DNA from: an uncultured Eubacteriales bacterium
Lineage (GTDB): Bacteria > Bacillota > Clostridia > Oscillospirales > Oscillospiraceae
Direction: 5' to 3'
Length of the DNA: 31,380 nucleotides
NCBI GenBank assembly: GCA_900544295.1
Contig: UQUO01000023.1
Location: 1 to 31,380 of the forward strand
Each line of letters begins with the position of its first letter. Positions within the stretch are counted from its first letter, which is position 1. The notes beneath the pieces are model-generated. The model made no database searches. It was not told the origin of the DNA and saw only the letters and a list, made by a program, of their open reading frames with translations. The translations under genes were made by a program, and so were the position numbers. This document shows positions 22,773-31,328 of this stretch, in pieces.

Positions 22773-23993
22773 ATGAAACAAAGGCTGTTCACAAGGGATT
22801 TCACGCTGCTGGCGCTGGGCCAGGCCCTTTCGCTGGCCGGGAACTATGCGCTGAGGTTTGCGCTGTCGATGTACGTGCTGGAGCTGACGGGCTCGGCGGG
22901 CGTGTTTGCGGGGATGCTGGCGCTGGCGATGGCGCCGACCGTGCTGCTCTCGCCCCTGGGCGGGGCGCTGGCGGACCGCTGTGATAGGCGCAGGCTGATG
23001 GCGGGGATGGACGCGGCCTCGGGCCTTGCGGTGCTGCTGGCGCTGCCCTTTTTCCGGTCCGCGGGCGGCGTGCTCCCGGCAGGGGCGCTGCTCTTTGCGC
23101 TCTCTGTGCTGGGGGCTTTCGAGTCGCCCGTGGTGCAGGCCTGCCTGCCGCAGCTGCTCTCGGGGGAGCGGCTGCTGCGTGGCAACTCGGTGGTGAACCA
23201 GATTCAGGCCCTGGCGGGGCTGGTCACTCCCTTCCTGGGCGGCCTCGCCTACGCCGGGCTGGGCCTGGGGCCGGTGCTGCTGGCGGCGGGGCTGTGTTTC
23301 CTGCTGACGGCGGGGCTGGAGTGCTTCATACGCCTGCCCGCACCTGGGCCGCGCGGGGGAGGGGGGCTGCTCTCCGGGCTGGGGCGGGATCTGCGGGAGA
23401 GCCTGCGTTTTTTGAGGCGGGAGGAGCCGGGGCTGCTGAGGCTCCTGCTGCTGGCCGCGGGGGCGAGTTTTTTCGTCAGCGGCACGGCGGCGGTGGGCTT
23501 TCCGCACCTTGTGCGCAACGTGCTGGGGCTTTCGGCGGAGCTCTACGGCGCGTCGGAGAGCGTCCTGGGCGCGGCGGCGGTGCTGGGGGCGCTGGCAGCG
23601 GGGATATTCGGCCCGAGGCTGAAGCGCTGGGAGCGGCTGGTGGGCGCCTTCGGCCTGGCGCTCCTGCCCGCGGGCGCGGGCTTCGCCGCGCGGCTGGGTC
23701 CCACGGCGCTGTATATGCTGCTGACGTGCGGGCTCTTTGCGGGGCAGTTCGTCTGCTCGATGTTCTCTGTGCTGGCGCTCTCCCACATCCAGCAGCGCAC
23801 GCCGGAGCATCTGACTGGCAAGGTCACGGCCCTGACCATGACGCTCTCCACCTGCGCCCAGCCTCTGGGCCAGCTGCTTTACGGGCAGTTTTTCGACCTT
23901 GCCGGCAGCGCGCCGGAATATGTCCTCCTCCCCACAGCTGCAGCGCTCTGCCTGCTGCCCCGCGCCCTTCCCACCCCAAAGCCCACAGCCTGA
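22773..23993 (+). CDS. MFS exporter (macrolide-efflux/DHA3-like)
   Basis: A 406-residue major facilitator with about 12 hydrophobic segments. LTRDFTLL-type N-terminus, GNYALRFALSMYVLELTGSA, and the loop 2-3 motif GGALADRCDRRRLM are characteristic of the MFS_3/DHA3 group, whose known members export macrolides or other drugs. The middle NSVVNQIQALAGLVTPFLGG block is also typical. The ATG at 22773 has AAGGAGG 6 bases upstream; the in-frame ATG at 22752 lies inside the operator and is unlikely. Regulation by the neighbouring TetR is expected. Confidence 0.9.
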   Translation: MKQRLFTRDFTLLALGQALSLAGNYALRFALSMYVLELTGSAGVFAGMLALAMAPTVLLSPLGGALADRCDRRRLMAGMDAASGLAVLLALPFFRSAGGVLPAGALLFALSVLGAFESPVVQACLPQLLSGERLLRGNSVVNQIQALAGLVTPFLGGLAYAGLGLGPVLLAAGLCFLLTAGLECFIRLPAPGPRGGGGLLSGLGRDLRESLRFLRREEPGLLRLLLLAAGASFFVSGTAAVGFPHLVRNVLGLSAELYGASESVLGAAAVLGALAAGIFGPRLKRWERLVGAFGLALLPAGAGFAARLGPTALYMLLTCGLFAGQFVCSMFSVLALSHIQQRTPEHLTGKVTALTMTLSTCAQPLGQLLYGQFFDLAGSAPEYVLLPTAAALCLLPRALPTPKPTA

Positions 23994-23999
23994 AAGTTT

Positions 24000-24037
24000 T
24001 TTTGCCCCGCCTTTTTACAAAAAGCGGGGCAAAAAAC
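24000..24037. terminator. Bidirectional terminator between MFS and cytX
   Basis: Stem GCCCCG-C-CTTTTT with AAAAAG-CGGGGC and T/A runs on both sides. It serves the convergent exporter and the thiE-thiD-cytX operon. Confidence 0.9.
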
Positions 24038-24059
24038 CTTTGTTCGCTTGAGGGGCCGC

Positions 24060-25238
24060 TCAGTCGTGCGCGGGCCGTTTTGGCAGAAGCTTCCGCACGG
24101 CTGCGCAGAGCGCCATCGTGAGCAGCATATCCGGCAGCGTGCTGCCCACGGGGATGTCCACCGTCATCAGCCAGCGGTAGAGCGCAAAGCCCGCGAGCCA
24201 GACGGCCAGATTCACCCAGTCGAAGGCCAGCCCGAAGCTCGAACGCTTCAGGATGAAGTTGTCCGCAAGCTGCACGGCTATCATGGGCGCGAAGACCGAG
24301 CCGATGAGGTAGAGGAAGTCCGTGATGTCGTCCATCGGGAAGAGGATGGCCGCCGCCGTGCCTATGACAGTCACGACGACCGCGACCCACTTGCCCGAGA
24401 GCCTCTTCGACAGGCTCTCCGAGGAGATGCCCGCGCTCCAGGCGTCCAGGAAGGTGGTCGTCACCGTCGAGAGGATGAGGATGACGAGCGCCGCGACGCC
24501 GAGGCCGGCCTTCACCATGATGAGGGCGATGTCGCCCTCGCCGGTGTAGATGGCCGCGCCCATGCCGATCACGTACATCCAGCAGGAGACGAGGCCATAG
24601 GTCAGGGTGCTCGCCACCGTGGCGGCGAGGGGCTTTTGGGCCTCGCGGGTGTAGTCGCTCACGAGCGGCAGCCAGGAAAGCGGCATCGCCACGGCCAGCT
24701 CCACCGCCGCGCCGAAGCTCATCGCCTCCCCGAAGGCCGAGGCGTCCCCCGGCGTTCCGTCGAAGAAGATGACCTTGCAGAGCACCAGCGTGAGGATGAA
24801 GAGCGCCGCCATGGCGATCTTGTTCACGAGGCCGAGGTTCGTGATGCCTATGAGTATCCACAGGAGGATGAGCGCGCCTATGACCAGGCACCAGACCCAG
24901 GCTCCCGTCTCAAAGATGCCGTTCGTGGCCAGGGCCCCGTCGTAGATCATGATGGCCGTCCAGCCCACGAGCTGGAGGACGTTCAAAAGCGCGAAGAGCA
25001 GCCCGCCCTTTTTGCCGAAGGAGAGCTTCACCGTCTCCATCGCGCTCAGGCCCGTCCTGCCGCCTATGAGCCCCGCGAAGAAAAACAGCGCGCAGCCTAT
25101 GACATGGCCGATGACGATGGCGAGGATGCCCTTGCCCATGCCCAGGGGCGCGAAGTAGGTGCCGGTCAGGATCTCCGCAATGGAGACGCCCGCGCCGAAC
25201 CAGATGAGGCCGTTCTGGAAGGTGGAGGTCTTTTTCAT
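24060..25238 (-). CDS. cytX: Hydroxymethylpyrimidine transporter (NCS1 family)
   Basis: A 392-residue permease with 10-12 hydrophobic helices. The start FQNGLIWFGAGVSIAEILTG, the SDYTREAQKP cytosolic loop, and TTTFLDAWSAGIS are NCS1 nucleobase-transporter features, matching CytX. It is the last gene of the thiE-thiD-cytX operon and overlaps thiD by 4 bases. Under TPP-riboswitch control, import of HMP is the likely role. ThiD then phosphorylates what CytX brings in. The exact substrate is inferred from context. Confidence 0.88.
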   Translation of the reverse strand: MKKTSTFQNGLIWFGAGVSIAEILTGTYFAPLGMGKGILAIVIGHVIGCALFFFAGLIGGRTGLSAMETVKLSFGKKGGLLFALLNVLQLVGWTAIMIYDGALATNGIFETGAWVWCLVIGALILLWILIGITNLGLVNKIAMAALFILTLVLCKVIFFDGTPGDASAFGEAMSFGAAVELAVAMPLSWLPLVSDYTREAQKPLAATVASTLTYGLVSCWMYVIGMGAAIYTGEGDIALIMVKAGLGVAALVILILSTVTTTFLDAWSAGISSESLSKRLSGKWVAVVVTVIGTAAAILFPMDDITDFLYLIGSVFAPMIAVQLADNFILKRSSFGLAFDWVNLAVWLAGFALYRWLMTVDIPVGSTLPDMLLTMALCAAVRKLLPKRPAHD

Positions 25239-26047
25239 CCGCGCGCCTCCTGCCTGTACTCGGGCTTTATGTCGAAGGCGTGGTCCATCGGCCCGGAGCC
25301 GCGGCCGAGGTCGAGCATCGCCGCCAGCGCGCCGGAGAGATAAGCCTTCGCCCGATCCACGGAGTCCTCCAGGCAGAAGCCCTTGGCCAGGTTCGCGGCG
25401 ATGGCGCTGGAGAGCGTGCAGCCCGTGCCGTGGGTGTTGGGGTTATCTATCCGCCGGCCCAGGAACCAGCGGGTCTCGCCGTCCGGGCGGCAGAGCAGGT
25501 CGTTTGCGTCGTTCGTCTGGTGGCCGCCCTTGCAGAGGACGGCGCAGCCGTATTCGGCGCTTATCTTCCTCGCCGCGGCCTCCATGTCCTCGGCGCCCTT
25601 TATCTCCAGGCCGGAGAGTATCTCAGCCTCGGGGATGTTGGGCGTGACGACCTCGGCCAGGGGCAGGAGCGCGGCTTTGAGCGTGCCGATGGCGTCGTCC
25701 CGCAGGAGCTTCGCGCCGCTCGTGGCCACCATGACGGGGTCCACAACGACGTGCCGCGCGCCGTATTCGCGCAGCTTCGCCGCGATGAGCTCTATGAGCC
25801 CGGCGGAGGAGACCATGCCTACCTTCACCGCGTCGGGCCTGATGTCCGTAAACACGGCGTCCAGCTCCGCGGCCAAAAATTCGGGCGTGGCCTCCAGGAT
25901 GTCCGTGACGCCGGTAGTGTTCTGGGCGGTAAGGGCCGTGACGGCGCTCATTGCGAAGACGCCGTTCATGGTCATGGTCTTGATGTCCGCCTGGATACCG
26001 GCGCCTCCGCTGGAATCGCTTCCAGCGATCGTCAATGCTGTTCTCAT
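25235..26047 (-). CDS. thiD: Hydroxymethylpyrimidine/phosphomethylpyrimidine kinase
   Basis: A 270-residue ribokinase-fold enzyme that phosphorylates HMP to HMP-P and HMP-PP for thiamine synthesis. The start TIAGSDSSGGAGIQAD is the family signature, followed by ALTAQNTTGV, VVDPVMVATSG, LTPN-like VTPNIPEAE and the anion-hole block NTHGTGCTLSSAIAANLAKG. Length is standard. GGAAGGA precedes the ATG. It lies between thiE and cytX, coupled to cytX by an ATGA overlap. Confidence 0.95.
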   Translation of the reverse strand: MRTALTIAGSDSSGGAGIQADIKTMTMNGVFAMSAVTALTAQNTTGVTDILEATPEFLAAELDAVFTDIRPDAVKVGMVSSAGLIELIAAKLREYGARHVVVDPVMVATSGAKLLRDDAIGTLKAALLPLAEVVTPNIPEAEILSGLEIKGAEDMEAAARKISAEYGCAVLCKGGHQTNDANDLLCRPDGETRWFLGRRIDNPNTHGTGCTLSSAIAANLAKGFCLEDSVDRAKAYLSGALAAMLDLGRGSGPMDHAFDIKPEYRQEARG

Positions 26048-26081
26048 AATAAATCCTTCCTTTCCAGCATTGCTTTTATAT

Positions 26082-26114
26082 AGCGGCGCAAGGTGGTGCC
26101 CCCAATGCGCCGCT
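26082..26114. promoter_or_regulatory. Intergenic hairpin between thiE and thiD
   Basis: AGCGGCGCA (26082-26090) pairs with TGCGCCGCT (26106-26114) around a 15-base loop. The minus-strand side lacks a T run, so it may be an mRNA-processing or partial terminator structure that sets the thiE to thiD ratio. A T run exists only on the plus side. Confidence 0.4.
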
Positions 26115-26124
26115 TTTTACTGAG

Positions 26125-26760
26125 TTACAGCCGCCCGGCGAGCTCCGAGAGCTCCCGCGCAGCGGCCTCGGCGTCGGGCGCGGCAAAGAGCGCGGAGACG
26201 ACGGCGACGCCCGCGAGGCCGAGGCCCTCCAGCCGGCCGATGTTCTCCCGCGAGATGCCGCCGATGGCGACGACTGGGATGGAAACGGCCTCGACGACGG
26301 CCCTGAGGCCCTCGGGGCCTATGGGCGCGGCCGTCTCCTTGGTGCTGGTGGCGAAGGCCGCGCCGGAGCCTATGTAGTCCGCGCCCGCGGCCTCGGCCCG
26401 GCGCGCCTCCGCGGCATTGTGCGCCGAGACGCCTATTATCTTCCCCGGCCCCAGGCGCTCCCGCGCGAGGGAGGCCTCCAGGTCCTCCTGGCCCACGTGG
26501 ACGCCGTCCGCGCCGGACTCCACGGCAATGTCCACGTCGTCGTTTATGACGCACTTGACGCCGAGGGCGCGGCAAAGGGCCGCGACCGCCCTGGCCTCGG
26601 CCAGGAATTCGTCGTGCTCCAGGTGCTTCTCGCGCAGCTGCACAAAGGTAGCGCCGCCCCTGACGGCGGCCTCCACCTGGCGGCAGACGCCCTCCGTTCC
26701 CTCCGTCCAGGCCCTGTCCGTGACGGCGTAGAGCCGGAGCTCTTCGGGCTTCAGTTTCAC
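26125..26760 (-). CDS. thiE: Thiamine-phosphate synthase
   Basis: A 211-residue TIM-barrel enzyme joining HMP-PP and thiazole phosphate. Motifs: LRLYAVTDR near the start, QLREKHL, INDDVDIAVESGADGVHVGQEDL, then TSTKETAAPIGPEGL and VVAIGGISRENI, all typical of ThiE. The start is taken as GTG at 26760, with GGAGGGG 6 bases upstream. An ATG-opened longer frame to 26826 would run into the riboswitch and its terminator and is rejected. It is the first gene of the minus-strand operon behind a TPP riboswitch. Confidence 0.93.
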   Translation of the reverse strand: MKLKPEELRLYAVTDRAWTEGTEGVCRQVEAAVRGGATFVQLREKHLEHDEFLAEARAVAALCRALGVKCVINDDVDIAVESGADGVHVGQEDLEASLARERLGPGKIIGVSAHNAAEARRAEAAGADYIGSGAAFATSTKETAAPIGPEGLRAVVEAVSIPVVAIGGISRENIGRLEGLGLAGVAVVSALFAAPDAEAAARELSELAGRL

Positions 26761-26775
26761 ATATATCCCCTCCAA

Positions 26776-26811
26776 AATGAAAAACAGGCTCGCCAAAATA
26801 AGGCAAGCCTG
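26776..26811 (-). terminator. Riboswitch-linked terminator before thiE
   Basis: Minus-strand stem CAGGCTTGCC with GGCGAGCCTG (26785-26811), a 7-base loop and a T-rich tail. It lies between the TPP aptamer and the thiE ribosome site, so it is the expression platform: with TPP bound, transcription should stop here. Confidence 0.85.
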
Positions 26812-26830
26812 CGGCAGACGCTGCAATATT

Positions 26831-26907
26831 TCCCTACGTTGGCATTATCCAAATCAGGTCGGGTCGAGGCGGAAGCCTCCTCTCAGCCCTCATCGAGCTC
26901 CCCTGTT
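26831..26907 (-). promoter_or_regulatory. TPP riboswitch controlling thiE-thiD-cytX
   Basis: Read on the minus strand: ACAGGGGAGC, GGGCTGAGAGGA, a GAGGC hairpin, GACCCGACCTGAT, then GGATAATGCCAACGTAGGGA. All conserved THI-box blocks are present in order. A terminator follows directly. Confidence 0.96.
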
Positions 26908-26917
26908 GACGGAAAAC

Positions 26918-26946
26918 ATTATACGCCCCATTCCGCCCCATTGCAA
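26918..26946 (-). promoter_or_regulatory. Promoter of thiE-thiD-cytX
   Basis: Minus-strand TTGCAA (26941-26946) and TATAAT (26918-26923), 17-base spacer. The -35 lies 8 bases from the -35 of the divergent thiW promoter. Confidence 0.85.
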
Positions 26947-26954
26947 GCGGAAAC

Positions 26955-26983
26955 TTGACAAGGGCGCGCGGCGGTGAGATAAT
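26955..26983 (+). promoter_or_regulatory. Promoter of thiW-thiM
   Basis: TTGACA (26955-26960) and GATAAT (26978-26983), 17-base spacer, just before the plus-strand TPP riboswitch. Confidence 0.85.
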
Positions 26984-26996
26984 GGTGCCGCAAAAA

Positions 26997-27076
26997 ACAG
27001 GGGAGCCGTGAGGCTGAGAGGAAGTATTCGCTTCGACCCTATGACCTGATGCGGGTAATGCCGCCGGAGGGAGTCA
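26997..27076 (+). promoter_or_regulatory. TPP riboswitch controlling thiW-thiM
   Basis: ACAGGGGAGCC, GGCTGAGAGGA, a short hairpin, TTCGACCCTATGACCTGAT, GCGGGTAATGCC and CGGAGGGA follow in the canonical THI-box order. Confidence 0.96.
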
Positions 27077-27090
27077 TCTTTCGCCTGCCT

Positions 27091-27120
27091 GGCTCCCGTT
27101 TGGGAGCCTTTTTGTTTTTT
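27091..27120 (+). terminator. Riboswitch-linked terminator before thiW
   Basis: Stem GGCTCCC-GTTT-GGGAGCC (27091-27108) with a long T run. It should be favoured when TPP is bound. It lies 230 bases before thiW. Confidence 0.92.
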
Positions 27121-27228
27121 GACATTCTATCAGAAGGGGGCGCGAGGGGAAATATTTCGGCGTGCCGGCGCTTCGCCGGCGGCGGACGGAGGGGGAGCGC
27201 CCTGCGCCCGGGCCAGATATGTGTGCGA

Positions 27229-27310
27229 TGGGAAGCCGTGTTCCGGCGTGAGAGGAGGCCAGTAAGCCTCGACCGACCTTGTATTTCACGGGGAAACGCC
27301 GCATATCGCC
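27229..27310 (+). promoter_or_regulatory. Degenerate second TPP-like element before thiW
   Basis: GGGAAGCCGTG, GGCGTGAGAGGAGGC and GCCTCGACCGACCT match the first half of a TPP aptamer. The TGAGAGGAGGC...GCCTCGACC hairpin is the same as in the minus-strand switch. The second half (GATNxGGNTAATGCC, GNAGGGA) is poor: GGGGAAACGCC is the nearest match. So it looks like a decayed or altered tandem aptamer. The rest of 27121-27348 has a GC hairpin at about 27167-27183 and no gene. Confidence 0.5.
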
Positions 27311-27348
27311 GACTTTTCCCGCCCGATTTCTGAAAAGGAGCGTCAAAA

Positions 27349-27891
27349 ATGAGAAGCAGCAACACCAAAAAACTCGCCATAGCCGCCATCTTCGTCGCGC
27401 TGGCCGTCGTGGGCAGCGCCTTTGTGAGCTTTCCCGTCTTCGGCAGCAAGTGCTCGCCGACCCAGCACATGGTGAACGTGCTCTGCGCCGTGTTCCTCGG
27501 CCCCTGGTACGGGGTGGGCGTGGCCTTCTGCGCCAGCCTCATAAGGAACCTGGTCGGCGCGGGGACGCTCATGGCCTTCCCCGGCAGCATGATAGGCGCG
27601 CTCTGCTGCGGCCTCGCCTACAGGGCCCTGCGCGGCAGGAACGACGTCGCCGCCATCCTCGTCACGCTCATAGCCGAGATGCTCGGCACCGGCGTCCTCG
27701 GCGGACTCTGCGCCTGGCCGGTGTCCGTGCTCTTCATGGAGGGCGACGCCGCCACCCTGGCCGTCACGGCCTACATCATACCCTTCCTCATCTCCACCGT
27801 CGTGGGCTCCATCATCGCGGGCGTGCTCGTCTTCGCGCTGCGGGCCGGCGGCGCGCTGAAGATGATGCAGAGAAGTCTGGAGCTGAAATAA
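27349..27891 (+). CDS. thiW: ECF transporter S component, thiazole precursor-specific
   Basis: A 180-residue membrane protein with five to six hydrophobic segments. KKLAIAAIFVALAVVGSAF, the KCSPTQHMVNVLCAVFLGP block, and LVGAGTLMAFPGSMIGAL are characteristic of ThiW. It probably binds hydroxyethylthiazole and uses a shared EcfA/EcfT module encoded elsewhere. AAGGAG precedes the ATG. Its stop directly abuts the ATG of thiM (TAAATG), so import and phosphorylation of thiazole are translated together under TPP control. Confidence 0.93.
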   Translation: MRSSNTKKLAIAAIFVALAVVGSAFVSFPVFGSKCSPTQHMVNVLCAVFLGPWYGVGVAFCASLIRNLVGAGTLMAFPGSMIGALCCGLAYRALRGRNDVAAILVTLIAEMLGTGVLGGLCAWPVSVLFMEGDAATLAVTAYIIPFLISTVVGSIIAGVLVFALRAGGALKMMQRSLELK

Positions 27892-28695
27892 ATGCCCGAG
27901 CTCGCCCGCCTCGACGACATCAGAAAAAAGCGCCCCCTGCTGCACTGCATCTCCAACACCGTCACCGCCAACGACTGCGCGAACCTCGCCCTGGCTCTGG
28001 GGGCCAGTCCCATGATGGCCGAGGCCCCGGAGGAGGCGGCGGAGATAGCCCGCCTCGCGGACGCGGAGGTGCTGAACCTCGGCACGCCCACGCGTGCCAA
28101 GTACGAGGCCTGCCTCGCAGCGGGCGGCGAGGCCGCGCGGCTCAAAAAACCCATAGTCCTCGACCCTGTCGGCGTCGGCGCGAGCTATTGGCGGCTGGAG
28201 GGCGCGGGGCGGCTGCTCGCGGCCTTCCGGCCCTGTATCCTGCGCGTGAACCTCTCCGAGGCGCGCTCCCTGCTGGGCCTCGCCGGGCGGGAGAAGGGCG
28301 TGGACAGCGCCGCCGAGGCCGCCGGTGCCGAGCGTGCCGCCCTGGCGGCTGAGCTCGCGCGTGCCTGCGGCTGCGCCGTGCTGCTCACGGGCGCGGAGGA
28401 CCTCATCTCCGACGGGGCGCGCGCCGCCGCCGTCTCGGGCGGCAGCCCGCTCATGCCCCTCGTCACCGGGACGGGCTGCATGCTCTCGGTGCTCTGCGGC
28501 GCCTTCGCCGCCGTGGAGCCGGACGCCTTCGAGGCGGCGCTCATGGCCTCCGCCTTCTGGAAGGCCTGCTCCGAGCGCGCGGAGCGCGTCTCCGGCGGGG
28601 CCGGGCCAGGCTCCCTGCGCGCCGCGCTCATGGACTGCGCACGCGCCCTCTCGCCCGGAGACCCGGCCTTCGCAGGCCGCGTCAGGCCGCTGTGA
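27892..28695 (+). CDS. thiM: Hydroxyethylthiazole kinase
   Basis: A 267-residue ribokinase-like enzyme that makes thiazole phosphate for ThiE. PLLHCISNTVTANDCANLALALGASPMMAEAP is split over the start of the protein, then KPIVLDPVGVGAS, LRVNLSEARSLLG (the N-x2-E motif) and VTGTGCMLSVLCGAF with the conserved Cys. Length fits ThiM. It is coupled to thiW and ends at a terminator 15 bases downstream. Confidence 0.95.
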   Translation: MPELARLDDIRKKRPLLHCISNTVTANDCANLALALGASPMMAEAPEEAAEIARLADAEVLNLGTPTRAKYEACLAAGGEAARLKKPIVLDPVGVGASYWRLEGAGRLLAAFRPCILRVNLSEARSLLGLAGREKGVDSAAEAAGAERAALAAELARACGCAVLLTGAEDLISDGARAAAVSGGSPLMPLVTGTGCMLSVLCGAFAAVEPDAFEAALMASAFWKACSERAERVSGGAGPGSLRAALMDCARALSPGDPAFAGRVRPL

Positions 28696-28709
28696 AAACC
28701 AATACGCCC

Positions 28710-28742
28710 GCCCCCGGAGGCCCAGGTCCCCGGGGGCTTTTT
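28710..28742 (+). terminator. Terminator after thiM
   Basis: GCCCCCGG (28710-28717) pairs with CCGGGGGC (28730-28737), a 12-base loop and TTTTT. Confidence 0.85.
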
Positions 28743-28784
28743 GCGTCCGCACTTTTTGCACGCACGCGCAATTTTACAAAATAT

Positions 28785-28816
28785 TTGCTTTATCTTTGAC
28801 AGACTTGTGATATACT
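28785..28816 (+). promoter_or_regulatory. Promoter of phosphoketolase
   Basis: Extended -10 TGA-TATACT at 28808-28816. TTGCTT at 28785-28790 is a poor -35 at a 20-base distance, and the nearby TTGACA at 28796 is too close to serve. The leader before the start is about 55 bases and AT-rich. Confidence 0.5.
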
Positions 28817-28878
28817 ACACCCGGCATAAAACAAAAGAAAAACATCCAAGGTCTGACGTATTCAAAGGAGGCATTCAA

Positions 28879-31251
28879 ATGTCCGAGATTTTCAGAAAAC
28901 CCGCGACCGAGGAAGAGCTCGCCGCAATGGACAGGTACTGGCGCGCCGCCAACTACCTCTCGGCCTGCCAGCTCTACCTGCTGGACAACCCTCTTCTCGA
29001 AAAGCCCCTCTGCGAGGATGACATCAAGAAGAAGATCGTCGGCCACTGGGGCACCGTCCCCGGACAGAACTTCATCTACACGCATCTGAACCGGGTCATA
29101 AAGGAATTCGACCTCGACATGATATATATCTCCGGCCCCGGCCACGGCGGCAACGCCATGGTGGCCCAGGACTGGCTGGACGGCAGCTATCAGGAAGTAT
29201 ACCCCAACATAACCCGCGACCGGGAGGGCATGCAGCGCCTGTTCAAGCAGTTTTCCTTCCCGGGCGGCATCCCCTCGCACGTCGCGCCCGAGACCCCGGG
29301 CTCCATCAACGAGGGCGGCGAGCTGGGCTACAGTCTCGCGCACGCCTTCGGCGCCGTGACGGACAACCCCGGCCTCATCGCGGCCTGCGTCGTGGGCGAC
29401 GGCGAGGCCGAGACCGGCCCCCTCGCCACCAGCTGGCAGCTCAACAAGTTCGTGAACCCGAAGACCGACGGCGCGGTGCTCCCCATCCTGCACCTGAACG
29501 GCTACAAGATAGCCAACCCCACCGTCCTCGCCCGCATCAGCCACGAGGAGCTGGAGAGCTTCTTCCGCGGCTGCGGCTGGGAGCCGCGCTTCGTCGAGGG
29601 CTCGGACCCCGCCGAGATGCACCGCAAGATGGCCGACGCCATGGATGAGTGCATTGAGAAGATACTCGCCTACCAGAAGAACGCCCGCGAGACCGGCGAC
29701 ATGAGCCGCCCCCGCTGGCCCATGATAGTCCTGCGCGCGCCCAAGGGCTGGACCGGCCCGGACTATGTGGACGGCGCGAAGGTCGAGGACTACTGGCGCG
29801 CCCACCAGGTGCCCATCCAGCCCGACACGCCGGAGCACATCCGCCAGATCGAGGACTGGCTGCGCAGCTACAAGCCCGAGGAGCTCTTCGACAAGGACGG
29901 CCACCCGATGCCGGACATCCTGGCCCTCGCGCCCGAGGGCAAGCGCCGCATGGGCGCGAACCCCCACGCCAACGGCGGCCAGCTGCTGCGCGACCTGCGC
30001 ATGCCGGACTTCCGCGACTATGAGGTCAAGGTCCCCTTCCCCGGCGCCGTCGAGGCCCAGGACATGACCGCCATGGGCTACTTCGTCCGCGACATCTACC
30101 GCCTGAACTCCGCCGAGCGCAACTTCCGCGTCTTCGGCCCCGACGAGACGGCCTCGAACCGCCTGTCCCCCGTCTTTGAGATAACCGACCGCGCCTGGAA
30201 CGGCGAGGCCTGGGACATTGACGACCACCTTGCCCCGGACGGCCGCGTCATGGACTCCATGCTCTCGGAGCACGTCTGCCAGGGCATGCTGGAGGGCTAC
30301 CTCCTCACCGGCCGCCACGGCTTCTTCAACAGCTACGAGGCCTTCATCCGCATCGTGGACAGCATGTTCTCGCAGCACGCCAAGTGGCTCAAGGTCTGCA
30401 ACCAGCTGCCCTGGAGGAGCGACATCGCCTCCCTCAACTACGTCCTCGCCTCCAACGTCTGGCAGCAGGACCACAACGGCTTCACGCACCAGGACCCCGG
30501 CTTCCTGGACCACGTCGCCAACAAGAAGGCCGACGTCGTGCGCCTCTACCTGCCTCCCGATGCCAACTGCCTGCTCTCCTGCTTCGACCACTGCATCCGC
30601 AGCCGCAACTACGTGAACGTCATCGTCGCCTCCAAGCACCCGAGGCCCCAGTGGCTCACGATGGAGCAGGCCGTCAAGCACTGCACCCAGGGCATAGGCA
30701 TCTGGCAGTGGGCCTCCACGGACGAGGGGCAGGAGCCCGATATCGTCATGGCCTGCTGCGGCGACACGCCGACGCTTGAGACACTGGCCGCCGTCACCAT
30801 CCTGCGCGACGCCTTCCCGGAGCTCAAGATCCGCGTCGTGAACGTCGTGGACCTCATGCGCCTGCAGAGCGAGGAGCAGCACCCCCACGGCCTCAGCCAG
30901 CAGGAGTACAACGCCATCTTCACGGCTGACAAGCCCATCGTCTTCGCTTTCCACGGCTACCCGAGCCTCATCCACGAGCTGACCTACAAGCGCGTGAACA
31001 AGAACATCCACGTGCGCGGCTACATTGAGGAGGGCACCATCACGACGCCCTTCGACATGCGCGTGCTGAACAGGCTCGACCGCTTCAACCTCGTGCAGAC
31101 CGCGGTGTACAACCTGCCCCAGCTGGGCAACCGCGGCGCCTACCTCATCCAGCAGATGAAGGACAAGCTCGTCGAGCACAAGCAGTTCATCGCCAAGTAC
31201 GGCGTGGACCTCCCCGAGGTCGCCAACTGGAAGTGGACGAGCGCGAAATAA
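28879..31251 (+). CDS. xfp: Xylulose-5-phosphate/fructose-6-phosphate phosphoketolase
   Basis: A 790-residue thiamine-pyrophosphate enzyme that splits xylulose-5-P (or fructose-6-P) with phosphate to acetyl-P plus glyceraldehyde-3-P (or erythrose-4-P). Motifs: [19 protein letters not shown] at 54-72, GPGHGG at 86-91, and the TPP/metal block GDGEAETGP at 173-181 with [10 protein letters not shown] after it. The C-terminal half has the [11 protein letters not shown] and [12 protein letters not shown] blocks typical of XFP. Full length for the family. The ATG at 28879 has AAAGGAGG upstream. It gives acetyl-P and so ATP from pentoses. It follows the TPP-salvage genes but has its own promoter. Confidence 0.96.
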   Translation: MSEIFRKPATEEELAAMDRYWRAANYLSACQLYLLDNPLLEKPLCEDDIKKKIVGHWGTVPGQNFIYTHLNRVIKEFDLDMIYISGPGHGGNAMVAQDWLDGSYQEVYPNITRDREGMQRLFKQFSFPGGIPSHVAPETPGSINEGGELGYSLAHAFGAVTDNPGLIAACVVGDGEAETGPLATSWQLNKFVNPKTDGAVLPILHLNGYKIANPTVLARISHEELESFFRGCGWEPRFVEGSDPAEMHRKMADAMDECIEKILAYQKNARETGDMSRPRWPMIVLRAPKGWTGPDYVDGAKVEDYWRAHQVPIQPDTPEHIRQIEDWLRSYKPEELFDKDGHPMPDILALAPEGKRRMGANPHANGGQLLRDLRMPDFRDYEVKVPFPGAVEAQDMTAMGYFVRDIYRLNSAERNFRVFGPDETASNRLSPVFEITDRAWNGEAWDIDDHLAPDGRVMDSMLSEHVCQGMLEGYLLTGRHGFFNSYEAFIRIVDSMFSQHAKWLKVCNQLPWRSDIASLNYVLASNVWQQDHNGFTHQDPGFLDHVANKKADVVRLYLPPDANCLLSCFDHCIRSRNYVNVIVASKHPRPQWLTMEQAVKHCTQGIGIWQWASTDEGQEPDIVMACCGDTPTLETLAAVTILRDAFPELKIRVVNVVDLMRLQSEEQHPHGLSQQEYNAIFTADKPIVFAFHGYPSLIHELTYKRVNKNIHVRGYIEEGTITTPFDMRVLNRLDRFNLVQTAVYNLPQLGNRGAYLIQQMKDKLVEHKQFIAKYGVDLPEVANWKWTSAK

Positions 31252-31257
31252 GCCAAG

Positions 31258-31272
31258 CCCCCGGCCCGGGGG
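31258..31272 (+). terminator. Possible weak terminator after phosphoketolase
   Basis: CCCCC-GGCCC-GGGGG followed by TGGGTTT. The stem is short and the T run weak. The terminal repeat hairpin at 31329 may do the actual work. Nothing else is seen between 31252 and 31328. Confidence 0.4.
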
Positions 31273-31328
31273 TGGGTTTACGGAACTCGCCTATACGTTG
31301 CTGAATATCTATACCTTTCACTGCCTTT

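Noticed and set aside
26761..26826. Longer ThiE starting at the ATG at 26826
   Set aside because: It would translate through the terminator of the TPP switch; the GTG at 26760 has a proper GGAGGGG site.
27229..27310. Cobalamin riboswitch before thiW
   Set aside because: GGGAAGCCG and CCGGCG recall the B12 core, but the B12 box is not visible. The TGAGAGGAGGC...GCCTCGACC hairpin matches the TPP switch on the other strand better.
28796..28816. TTGACA as the -35 of the phosphoketolase promoter
   Set aside because: Only 9 bases separate it from TATACT, too short for sigma-A; an extended -10 explains the site better.
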